NCBI GenBank assembly: GCA_000416085.1
Contig: KE356579.1
Span: 676,969-688,654, forward strand
DNA from: a halophilic archaeon J07HX64
Lineage (GTDB): Archaea; Halobacteriota; Halobacteria; Halobacteriales; Haloarculaceae
Length of the DNA: 11,686 nucleotides
Reading direction: 5' to 3'
Below the pieces are notes generated by a model that saw nothing but the letters and a program-made list of their open reading frames with translations, ran no database searches and was not told the DNA's origin. Position numbers and translations under genes: made by a program. Each line of letters begins with the position of its first letter. The stretch's first letter is position 1. Below, in pieces: positions 5,726 to 11,686 of the stretch.

Positions 5726-6304
5726 ATGGCAACGAACACAAACAACAGGAGTCTGCTCACCGTCGCAGTCGTTGTGGGTGTCGTGATGGTGCTCACCGCA
5801 GGTGCGGCTGCTATGACGCAGACGCAGACACAGAGTGGCGTAGTGGCACACGAACAACCGACGGAGGACCCGGGCGGTCCCGACAACGACACCGACGACG
5901 AGTTCGAACCCCCACGCGATGGCGACGATGATATCGACGACGAGTTCGAACCCCCCGGTGGTCCCGACGGCGACGACAACAAGACAACGGCCACCGTCAC
6001 CGGTGTGCTCGAACAGGCAACCGGCGAGGACTACCGGCTCGATGGGTTGGCCATCGACATCGGTGCAATGTGGTACACGAACAGCACGGAGGCAGACACG
6101 GACCTCGACGGCGACGGAACGGTCGAGACGATCCGGGCCGAGTTCGACGGTCTGGTCGGCCAGAGTGTGACAGTAACCGTCGAGACAGACGGAATCGAGG
6201 GTGACGTGTTGGCGGTGAACGGCGAGCAGTATCGCGAGCAGGGGCCGCCACCGTGGGCCGGTGGTCCACACGGTAACGGTCCCCCTGACCACGCGGGTCC
6301 CTGA
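5726..6304 (+). CDS. Secreted acidic protein with signal peptide, function unknown
   Basis: I do not recognise the family. The 192-residue product begins with a Sec-type signal or anchor (hydrophobic 10-29, LLTVAVVVGVVMVLTAGAAA). There is no twin-arginine motif and no lipobox cysteine. Residues 40-85 are a highly acidic linker in which DDEFEPP occurs twice, 14 residues apart. Residues 88-170 look like a small beta-rich domain (TATVTGVLEQATGEDYRLDG, then VGQSVTVTVETDGIEGDVLA), perhaps an OB-like barrel. Within it DLDGDG (126-131) is a D-x-D-x-D-G loop as in dockerin or EF-hand calcium sites, though the last ligand position is Arg. The C-terminus is Pro/Gly-rich with GPPPWA at 173-178, also found in the divergent membrane HTH protein. 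The frame is open far upstream to 4916, but that part is antisense to the HTH gene. The ATG at 5726 has a suitably placed A/T box. Confidence 0.75.
   Translation: MATNTNNRSLLTVAVVVGVVMVLTAGAAAMTQTQTQSGVVAHEQPTEDPGGPDNDTDDEFEPPRDGDDDIDDEFEPPGGPDGDDNKTTATVTGVLEQATGEDYRLDGLAIDIGAMWYTNSTEADTDLDGDGTVETIRAEFDGLVGQSVTVTVETDGIEGDVLAVNGEQYREQGPPPWAGGPHGNGPPDHAGP
5893..5955 (+). repeat. Two 21-bp direct repeats within the secreted-protein gene
   Basis: The same 21 bases occur at 5893-5913 and 5935-5955, exactly 42 bases apart. They encode the doubled DDEFEPP of the acidic linker. The period is a multiple of three, so copy number could change without breaking the frame. Confidence 0.8.
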
Positions 6305-6339
6305 GGCCACTGTCTCTCGCTGCACTGCTGTGTCCGCTC

Positions 6340-8080
6340 TCAGCCGAGTGTGGCACGCAGTTCGGTTGCGCTCAGTGTGTTGAGCACATCGGCGGGTTCG
6401 GCCCAGCCACGGCGGGCGGTGGCGACGCCGTACCGGAGATACTCGTAGCTATCCGGTGTGTGGGCGTCCGTGTCGACGACGACCCTCGCGCCGGCGTCGA
6501 TTGCGGTCTGAACGGCGCTTCCCCGGAGGTCGAGCCGCCGGGGATTTGCGTTTATCTCGAGTGCGGTGTCGTGCTCGGCGGCGACGGCTCGCGAGTCGCT
6601 CCACGTCGACGGTCATCCCGGACCGTTTGTTGAGCTGTCTCCCCGTCGGGTGACCGACGATGTCGACCTCGGGGTGTTTGGCAGCGGTCACGAGCCTGTC
6701 GGTGCCGTCACCGTCCAGTTTGATGTGTGGCGAGGCCACCACGATATCGAGCCTCGCGAGCAGGTCGTCGTCGACCGATACCGCGCCCTCCGTGTCGATA
6801 TTCGCCTCGACACCGGCGAGCACCTCGATGTCGGCCTCGTCGTTGACCTCCCGGATGGCGGGCAACTGCTCGCGCAGCTGTTCGTCGTCGAGTCCGACAC
6901 CACCGACCATACCCGGCCCCGTCGCGTGGTCCGTAATCGCGAGGTACTCGTGGCCGAACGCGTCGGCCGCCCCGACCATCTCCTCGATGCTCGCGGCGCC
7001 GTCCGACCAGTTGGTGTGAGTGTGCAGGTCACCGCGAGGCGCCGCCCGGGTGAGGAGATCCGGCAGGTCCCCCGCGACGGCCGCCGCCACCTCACCGCGG
7101 TCCTCGCGCAGTTCCGGGGAGACGTGCTCCATCCCGAGTGCCGCGTAGACACCCGCCTCGTCGGGCCCGGCGACACGCTCACCGACCCGCTGACCGGCGT
7201 CCGGGCTCTCGACAGCCGAGATGTCGAACAGCCCGTACTCGTTGAGCTTCAGGTCGCGGTCGATCGCGCGGTTGCGGACTGCGACGTTGTGAGTCTTGCT
7301 GCCGGTGAAATACTGCAGCGCGGCCCCGAACTCGGCCGGGTCGACCACCCGAAGATCGACCCGCACGCCGTCGAGCCTGACACTCGCTTTCTCCGACCCG
7401 GCCTCGACGACGCGCTCGGGGACCTCCCACGCGGTGAACGCGTCGACGACTGCGGCCCCGTCCTCGCTCCCGACGAGCACGTCCACGTCGCCGATGGTCG
7501 GCCTGCGTCGCCGGATCGACCCGCCGAGTTCGACCCGCTCGACCGCCGTCACACCGTCCAGAAACGCGAGGACCCGGTCTGCACGCGGGAGTGCACGTGC
7601 GAGTAACTCGCGCCCGTCGGCCTGGCGGGCGAAGTCGATCCCCTCGAGGATGTTCTGCTCGGTCGTCGCCCCGAACCCGTACAGCTCCTGTATCTCGCCG
7701 GCCTCCGCGGCCGCCTCGAGATCCGCGAGCGTCTGGACACCCAACTCCTCGTACAGTGTGCCGACGGTCTTCGGGCCGACACCCTCGATACGGGTCAGCG
7801 CGTCCATCTCGACGGGCAACTCCTCGCGCACCGCCTCGAGTTCCGCTATCTCGCCGGTCTCGACGTACTCGACTATCTTCGCCGAGATGGCGTCACCGAC
7901 GGCGTCTATCTCGGCAACCCTGTCCGGGCCGTCGGCGGCCAGCCCCTCGATTGCGACCGACAGGTCGTCGATGCTCTCCGCGGCGTTGCGGTACGCGCGG
8001 GGCTTGTACTCGACATCCTGTGCCTCGAGCAGGTCCGCGAACTCATCGAGCAGGTCCGCCACCTCGTTGTTGCGGCTCAT
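6340..8080 (-). pseudogene. polX: Family X DNA polymerase with PHP domain (PolX), broken by a one-base frameshift
   Basis: PolX fills short gaps in DNA repair, and its PHP domain gives phosphoesterase or 3'-5' exonuclease activity. From ATG 8080, 497 residues match the family: an N-terminal helical 8-kDa domain (1-90), helix-hairpin-helix RIEGVGPKTVG (97-107), polymerase motif GGSIRRRRPTIGDVDVLVG with Asp198 and Asp200, third Asp242 in RVDLRV, then PHP motifs DLHTHTNWSDG (351-361), ITDHA (382-386), GVEANI (423-428) and VGHPTGR (475-481). An extra base at about 6589 then throws the frame into an Arg-rich 46-residue tail ending at 6449. Skipping that base restores 82 residues (AVAAEHDTALEINANPRRLD onwards, with DTDAH) ending at TGA 6340-6342, about 579 residues in all, near the usual length. 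The polymerase core is intact, while the last PHP metal ligands are lost unless the shift is a sequencing error. It is 57 bp after the HD gene, probably cotranscribed. Confidence 0.9.
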
Positions 8081-8137
8081 TGCTCATCGGTACGGTTTCG
8101 CCGGTCTTGTGTGGCCGGGTCGCCGGTGACTGTGGTG

Positions 8138-8689
8138 TCAACCCTCTGTGAGGACACGCTCTCTCAGTGCCTCACCGCGCTCGCGGAAGCGGTCGCGGAC
8201 AGCCTCGACCGGGCGGTCCCGGAGCTCGTAACCCAGGTCCGGCGGAGTCGCCGCCCAGGAGCCGTCGGCGAGCAGGTGGTCGGCCTCGTACGCGAGCAGG
8301 CGGTCGTCGGCGGCCATCACACGCTCCCACTCCCCGGCCGTCGGCGGGTCGACCCCGAGACCGGTCCAGACTGCCTCGAGGATACCCCGCTCGACGGACT
8401 CGATACGGTCGAGTTCGGTTTTTATCGGCCGCGGGATATCGCCGAGATACGCCTCGCCGGCGTCGTGAAGCAGGGCGAACAACCGCAGCCGTGGTGTTTC
8501 GAACTCGCGGCTCACGCACATCGAGTGCTGTGCGACGCTGTAAAACTGCCGGCAGTGACCGCCGAACCGGCAGGTGTGGGCCAGTCCCGCCGCGATGTCG
8601 AGCAGACGAACGTCGGCCGGCCGCGGGTCGAACGGCCTGAACTCCCCGCCGGTGTAGGTCTCGATGACCGCGCTGTGAGTCTCTGTCAC
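8138..8689 (-). CDS. HD-domain phosphohydrolase (YfbR/5'-nucleotidase-like)
   Basis: The 183-residue protein carries the metal-binding set of an HD phosphohydrolase: His55 in YSVAQHS, His75-Asp76 in ALLHDAGEAYLGDIPRPIK (72-90), and a candidate last ligand among the Asp128-Asp129 pair in MAADDRLLAYEAD. The combination QHS...LLHD.GEAYLGD.P.PIK is typical of the YfbR-like group, whose studied members dephosphorylate deoxynucleoside monophosphates. The substrate here is inferred. The start is GTG at 8689, with a TATA-like box (CACATTACTC on the minus strand) 26 bases upstream. It is divergent from the soluble DHH gene and 57 bp upstream of polX in the same direction, suggesting an HD-polX transcription unit that links nucleotide clean-up with gap filling. 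There is no signal peptide or membrane segment, so it is cytoplasmic. Confidence 0.83.
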   Translation of the reverse strand: MTETHSAVIETYTGGEFRPFDPRPADVRLLDIAAGLAHTCRFGGHCRQFYSVAQHSMCVSREFETPRLRLFALLHDAGEAYLGDIPRPIKTELDRIESVERGILEAVWTGLGVDPPTAGEWERVMAADDRLLAYEADHLLADGSWAATPPDLGYELRDRPVEAVRDRFRERGEALRERVLTEG

Positions 8690-8710
8690 GGTTCAGTGTT
8701 GCCGACCGGC

Positions 8711-8755
8711 GAGTAATGTGTTCCGGTCGCTGTCACGACTGCGGACATACGTAAC
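8711..8755. promoter_or_regulatory. Divergent TATA boxes for the HD gene and the soluble DHH gene
   Basis: GAGTAATGTG (8711-8720), read on the minus strand, is 26 bases from the HD-gene GTG at 8689. CATACGTAAC (8746-8755) is about 30 bases before the ATG at 8780. The two boxes sit about 35 bases apart, so TBP/TFB occupancy at one may affect the other. Confidence 0.45.
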
Positions 8756-8779
8756 TGTCTCTCGCCCGTAGCCGTGGTG

Positions 8780-9793
8780 ATGAGTCGAGTACAGGAGCTA
8801 CAGTCAGTTCTCTCGGAGGGTGACGAACTCAACATCGTCTGTCACAACAACCCGGACCCGGACTGTCTGGCGAGCGCGCTCGCGCTGGGTCGGATCGCCT
8901 CCGTGGCCGGCATCGACGAGCACCACATCCTCTACAGCGGCGACATCTCCCACCAGCAGAACCGGGCGTTCGTGAACCTGCTCGATATCGACCTGCAACC
9001 GTTCGACGCCGCGACCGTCGTGGACCGTCCGGAGGGGTCGTTGCTCGCCTTTGTCGACCACTCGATACCGGGTGCAAACAACCGTGTGCCCGACGGAACC
9101 GCGCTCGACATCGTCATCGACCACCACCCCGCCGAGGCGATCGAGGCCCGTTTCGTCGACCACCGCGAGGAGCTTGGCGCCGCCGCGACGATTCTCACCC
9201 AGTACGTGCACACCCTGGAGATGGAGCCCGACGACACACTCGCGACGGCGCTCCTGTTTGCCATCCGGCGGGAGACGCTCAACTTCCTCCGCGGTGTGAC
9301 CCGCGAGGAGTACGACGCCGCCGCGTACCTCAACGAGTACACCGACCAGGGTCTGCTCCGGGAACTGTCGAACCCGTCGGTCTCGGGCGCGACAATCGAC
9401 GCCATCGCGACCGCTATCGGCAACCGCACCACAAAGGCGTCGGTGCTCATCTCCCACGTCGGCCGAACCCGCGAGCGGGATGCGGTCCCACAGGGAGCCG
9501 ACTACCTCGCGACACTCGAGGGTGTGCAGACGGCTATCGTCTTCGGTGTCGTCGACGACACGATCCACCTCAGTGCGCGCTCCTCGGACCCGCGCGTCCA
9601 CGTCGGCGACGCGCTCGATGCCGCATTCGCCGACGTCGGAAGTGCCGGTGGACACTACGATGTGGCGGGTGGTGAGATCCCGCTCGGCATCTTCGCCGAC
9701 TACGAGAGCGATTCGCTCCAGCTGCTCGATATCGTCGAACAGGTCGTCACAGCCCGTCTCGTCGCGGAACTCGACCTCGATGACGGGGGCTGA
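8780..9793 (+). CDS. Soluble DHH/DHHA1 family phosphoesterase
   Basis: The 337-residue cytoplasmic protein has DHH motifs CHNNPDPDC (21-29, motif I), FVDHS (91-95, motif II) and VIDHHPAE (112-119, motif III), and a C-terminal DHHA1 with GSAGGHYDVAGGEIP (287-301). Relatives hydrolyse short RNA or DNA oligonucleotides, 3'-phosphoadenosine phosphate or cyclic dinucleotides; the substrate here cannot be read from sequence. It is a paralogue of the membrane-anchored protein at 2538, sharing D-P-D-x-D/C-x-A-S-A, NRAF and ELGA-type segments, but it lacks the membrane helix and a 20- to 25-residue insertion. At motif IV, where the paralogue has GIQTDT, it has AIRRET, so an Asp ligand position holds Glu165. 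The ATG at 8780 (MSRVQELQ) is preferred; GTGs at 8774 and 8777 would add one or two residues. It is divergent from the HD/polX unit. Confidence 0.85.
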   Translation: MSRVQELQSVLSEGDELNIVCHNNPDPDCLASALALGRIASVAGIDEHHILYSGDISHQQNRAFVNLLDIDLQPFDAATVVDRPEGSLLAFVDHSIPGANNRVPDGTALDIVIDHHPAEAIEARFVDHREELGAAATILTQYVHTLEMEPDDTLATALLFAIRRETLNFLRGVTREEYDAAAYLNEYTDQGLLRELSNPSVSGATIDAIATAIGNRTTKASVLISHVGRTRERDAVPQGADYLATLEGVQTAIVFGVVDDTIHLSARSSDPRVHVGDALDAAFADVGSAGGHYDVAGGEIPLGIFADYESDSLQLLDIVEQVVTARLVAELDLDDGG

Positions 9794-9881
9794 CCTGTCT
9801 CTGTGGTATGTCTACGGCATCTGACACCTGGGCACGCGTTACACGAACTGAGTCCGAGCGCCTCGCGGTTCAGCGCGGCGG

Positions 9882-10325
9882 TCACGGACCGCGCCCGCGA
9901 CCACCGGTTTCGTCCTCCTGGCCGAGCGCTTTCCGCAGGAACCGGGTCCAGCGCTTCCGGTCGGCGACCTCCTGTGCCTGTGCCTCCGCCGCTACGTCGA
10001 CCGGACCCAGAGCCTCGAGCTCGTTTAGTGCCCGGTCGAGACCGATTATCGCCTCGACGAGCTGTTCGCCCTCCTCGAAGCTGAGCGGCTCGTCCTCGAG
10101 CTGTTGTTTGCGCTGGAGACGCTCGCGCCGGAGGTTCCGCTTCGCCTGCTCGACGCGGTCGCGCTCGCCGGAGGGAACTGTGTCCCGCCGCCGGATCTCG
10201 AAGACGAACGTCTGGAGCGCTATCTCCTCGCCCTGTACCGTTATCTCGTCGGGGATGGACGCCCCGACGGTCGCGCCCTCGCGCTCGATGCGCTCGAGGA
10301 GCTGCTTGCGCTCGAACTCCTTCAT
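9882..10325 (-). CDS. DUF5788-type haloarchaeal protein, function unknown
   Basis: The 147-residue product matches what I remember of DUF5788, a haloarchaeal family of unknown function. It begins MKEFERKQLLERIEREG, followed by a small beta-like stretch (GASIPDEITVQGEEIALQTF, 21-40). Residues 52-110 are charged and predicted helical (RVEQAKRNLRRERLQRKQQL, then EEGEQLVEAIIGLDRALNEL), consistent with a coiled coil. The conserved-looking end DRKRWTRFLRKALG (122-135) precedes a Gly/Arg tail. There is no membrane segment, signal or cysteine. ATG 10325 is chosen over a start at 10406, because the 27 extra residues do not resemble the family and a weak A/T stretch (GGACAAAGTG on the minus strand, about 10352) lies 27 bases upstream. 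It converges with the soluble DHH gene (88-bp gap) and diverges from the carotenoid oxygenase gene. Confidence 0.72.
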   Translation of the reverse strand: MKEFERKQLLERIEREGATVGASIPDEITVQGEEIALQTFVFEIRRRDTVPSGERDRVEQAKRNLRRERLQRKQQLEDEPLSFEEGEQLVEAIIGLDRALNELEALGPVDVAAEAQAQEVADRKRWTRFLRKALGQEDETGGRGRGP

Positions 10326-10469
10326 GTCTCTCTGTTGGCGCCCCGCACACTTTGTCCTGTCTCTGTGAGTCTGTCCAGCAAGCCCGGCCGTTAGCTGGTT
10401 CGACAACCCCGACGGTGCGAGCCGGCTGTGGTTGTCCTCGTGTCGGTCGTATACCTGGACTCACCCTTC

Positions 10470-10482
10470 GTAGTACTGATAC
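10470..10482 (+). promoter_or_regulatory. TATA-like box for the carotenoid oxygenase gene
   Basis: GTAGTACTGATAC is centred about 29 bases upstream of the ATG at 10505, within otherwise GC-rich sequence. This fits a leaderless promoter. Confidence 0.35.
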
Positions 10483-10506
10483 CCGTGCCCGCCTAACAAC
10501 GGGTAT
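10479..10506. repeat. 8-bp inverted repeat overlapping promoter and start codon
   Basis: ATACCCGT (10479-10486) and ACGGGTAT (10499-10506) are perfect complements with a 12-base spacer. The left arm overlaps the TATA-like box and the right arm runs into the ATG of the carotenoid oxygenase gene. A leaderless mRNA would lack the left arm, so an RNA hairpin is unlikely and a DNA operator more plausible. Confidence 0.4.
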
Positions 10507-11686
10507 GCAACAGTCCCGCGGCTTTCGGTCGCTGACGACCGAACGAGAAAACTACGAGCCGGCCATCGAGGGCTCGATTCCGGACTGGCTCTCGGGCACG
10601 CTCGTGCGAAACGGTCCCGGCCGGTTCGAGGCGGGCGGGGAACGGGTCAACCACTGGTTCGACGGGTTGGCGATGCTCCGCCGGTACGCCTTCGAGGACG
10701 GCACGGTCAGCTACACCAACCGGTTTCTCCGGACCGGGGCCTACGACGACGCGATGGACGGCGAGCTCACCGGCCAGTTCGCCACCGACACCCGGAGCGG
10801 TTGGCAGCGGTTCCGCGACCTCCTGACGTCGCTCGGCCCGCCGGCCCCGACCGACAACGCCAACGTTCACGTCGCCCGCATCGACGGGGAGTACGTCGCG
10901 CTCACAGAGGCCCCCCGTCGAGTCGCGTTCGACCCCGAAACGCTCGAAACCCGTGACGAGTTTAGCTTCGAGGACGACCTCACAGAGCACATCGCCGCGG
11001 CTCACCTCGTCGACGACCCGCACCGTAACGAGGTGGTCGGGTTCAGCACACAGTTTGGCCGGACCCACCAGTACAACATCTACCGGGTGTCGACGGACAG
11101 CCGCGAGCGTGACCGAATCGCCTCACTCGAGGCTCAGGGACCGGCCTACATCCACGACTGCAGTGTCACCGCCGAGCACGTCGTCATCGTGGAGTCGCCG
11201 CTCGTACTGTCGGTGCTGCGGTCGCTCAGCCCGTTCTCGCAGGGACCGGCCGATATGCTCGACTGGCGACCAGACCAGCAGACCCGGATACTCGTTGTCG
11301 ACCGCGACACGGGTGAACTCGTCGCGGAGCCGACCGTCGGTGCCGCCTTTGCCTTCCACCACGTCAACGCCTATCTTGAGGACGGAACGGTCGTTCTCGA
11401 CCTCGTGGAGTTCCCCGACGGCGATATCGTCGATGCGATGTCGATGGAGGCACTCGACGGCGAGGCGTTCCCCGACGTGCCCGACGGCCGTCTCGTCCGG
11501 TACCGCATCGACCTGGCGACAGACGATGTCACCCGGTCACGACTGTACGACGGCGGGTTGGAACTGCCCCGGGTCCCGCGGGCGACCGTCGGCAGAAAGC
11601 ACCGTCATGCGTACGCACAGGCAACCGACCGCGACGGGGCAAACGGACTGGTCAAGATCGACTGCCGGACCGGCACTGCCCGCGAG
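10505..11686 (+). CDS. Carotenoid cleavage oxygenase (RPE65/CCD family), 5' part
   Basis: These enzymes split a carotenoid double bond with O2 using an iron held by four His. The 394 visible residues begin with the family opening (IEGSIPDWLSGTLVRNGPGR, 21-40, and HWFDGLAMLRR, 50-60). They contain three of the four iron ligands: His167 in AAAHLVDDPH, His217 in YIHDCSVTAEH and His285 in FHHVNAYLEDG. The fourth should lie past the window edge, since the gene is still open at 11686. It has no membrane helices, unlike Brp/Blh-type beta-carotene 15,15'-dioxygenases, so it is a separate route to retinal or another apocarotenoid. The product cannot be predicted from sequence. The ATG at 10505 is preceded by an A/T box about 29 bases upstream. 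It is divergent from the DUF5788-type gene. No rhodopsin or carotenoid genes are visible in the window. Confidence 0.88.
   Translation, partial: MQQSRGFRSLTTERENYEPAIEGSIPDWLSGTLVRNGPGRFEAGGERVNHWFDGLAMLRRYAFEDGTVSYTNRFLRTGAYDDAMDGELTGQFATDTRSGWQRFRDLLTSLGPPAPTDNANVHVARIDGEYVALTEAPRRVAFDPETLETRDEFSFEDDLTEHIAAAHLVDDPHRNEVVGFSTQFGRTHQYNIYRVSTDSRERDRIASLEAQGPAYIHDCSVTAEHVVIVESPLVLSVLRSLSPFSQGPADMLDWRPDQQTRILVVDRDTGELVAEPTVGAAFAFHHVNAYLEDGTVVLDLVEFPDGDIVDAMSMEALDGEAFPDVPDGRLVRYRIDLATDDVTRSRLYDGGLELPRVPRATVGRKHRHAYAQATDRDGANGLVKIDCRTGTARE

Noticed and set aside
6580..6600. Programmed frameshift in polX
   Set aside because: No slippery heptamer or homopolymer run at the shift; an error or simple mutation is more likely.
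6566..7606. 346-codon open frame on the plus strand
   Set aside because: Antisense to polX, whose catalytic motifs are clear on the other strand.
8804..9655. 283-codon open frame on the minus strand
   Set aside because: Antisense to the soluble DHH gene, in mirror register; no motifs.
10493..11068. 191-codon open frame on the minus strand
   Set aside because: Antisense to the carotenoid oxygenase, which shows the family His motifs.
1..11686. CRISPR array, tRNA or rRNA genes
   Set aside because: No regularly spaced repeats and no tRNA- or rRNA-like sequence were noticed on reading through; no computational scan was possible.

Overview
The window looks like chromosomal DNA from a halophilic archaeon (class Halobacteria). 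The evidence is high GC with strong G/C preference at third codon positions, acidic predicted proteins, A/T-rich TATA-like boxes about 24-30 bases upstream of start codons (leaderless-type promoters), and genes found in haloarchaea (RadA, a PolX with a PHP domain, and small proteins I recognise as DUF5791 and DUF5788). I cannot assign a genus.

Layout. Bases 1-389 hold the 3' end of a TnpB-like gene of an IS200/IS605 (IS1341-type) element. It abuts, and appears to have split or truncated, an enolase-superfamily-like gene whose C-terminal third survives at 391-738. Then follow purU on the minus strand (846-1805), a DUF5791-type small protein (1979-2404, plus), a membrane-anchored DHH/DHHA1 phosphoesterase (2538-3749, plus), and the recombinase gene radA converging on it (3768-4814, minus). 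Next is a divergent pair: a membrane-anchored winged-helix protein (5062-5562, minus) and a secreted acidic protein (5726-6304, plus). After it comes a probable two-gene unit on the minus strand, an HD-domain phosphohydrolase (8138-8689) followed by family X DNA polymerase (6340-8080). The polymerase reading frame is broken by one extra base near 6589. A soluble DHH phosphoesterase (8780-9793, plus) diverges from the HD gene. A DUF5788-type protein (9882-10325, minus) and the 5' part of a carotenoid cleavage oxygenase (10505 to the window edge, plus) complete the window.

How the genes may work together. RadA, PolX, the HD phosphohydrolase and the two DHH phosphoesterases all act on DNA ends, nucleotides or short or cyclic oligonucleotides, so the middle of the window reads as a loose repair and nucleotide-turnover neighbourhood. 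PurU supplies formate from formyl-tetrahydrofolate for purine synthesis. The winged-helix/secreted pair looks like a self-contained sensing or envelope module: both proteins carry the same short GPPPWA motif in segments predicted to lie outside the membrane, and a perfect 12-bp palindrome lies between the two genes. Most of the window is ordinary haloarchaeal chromosome. The points most worth a second look are the transposon/enolase junction, the polX frameshift, the membrane-anchored DHH protein with symmetric repeats round its promoter, and the divergent membrane-HTH/secreted pair.
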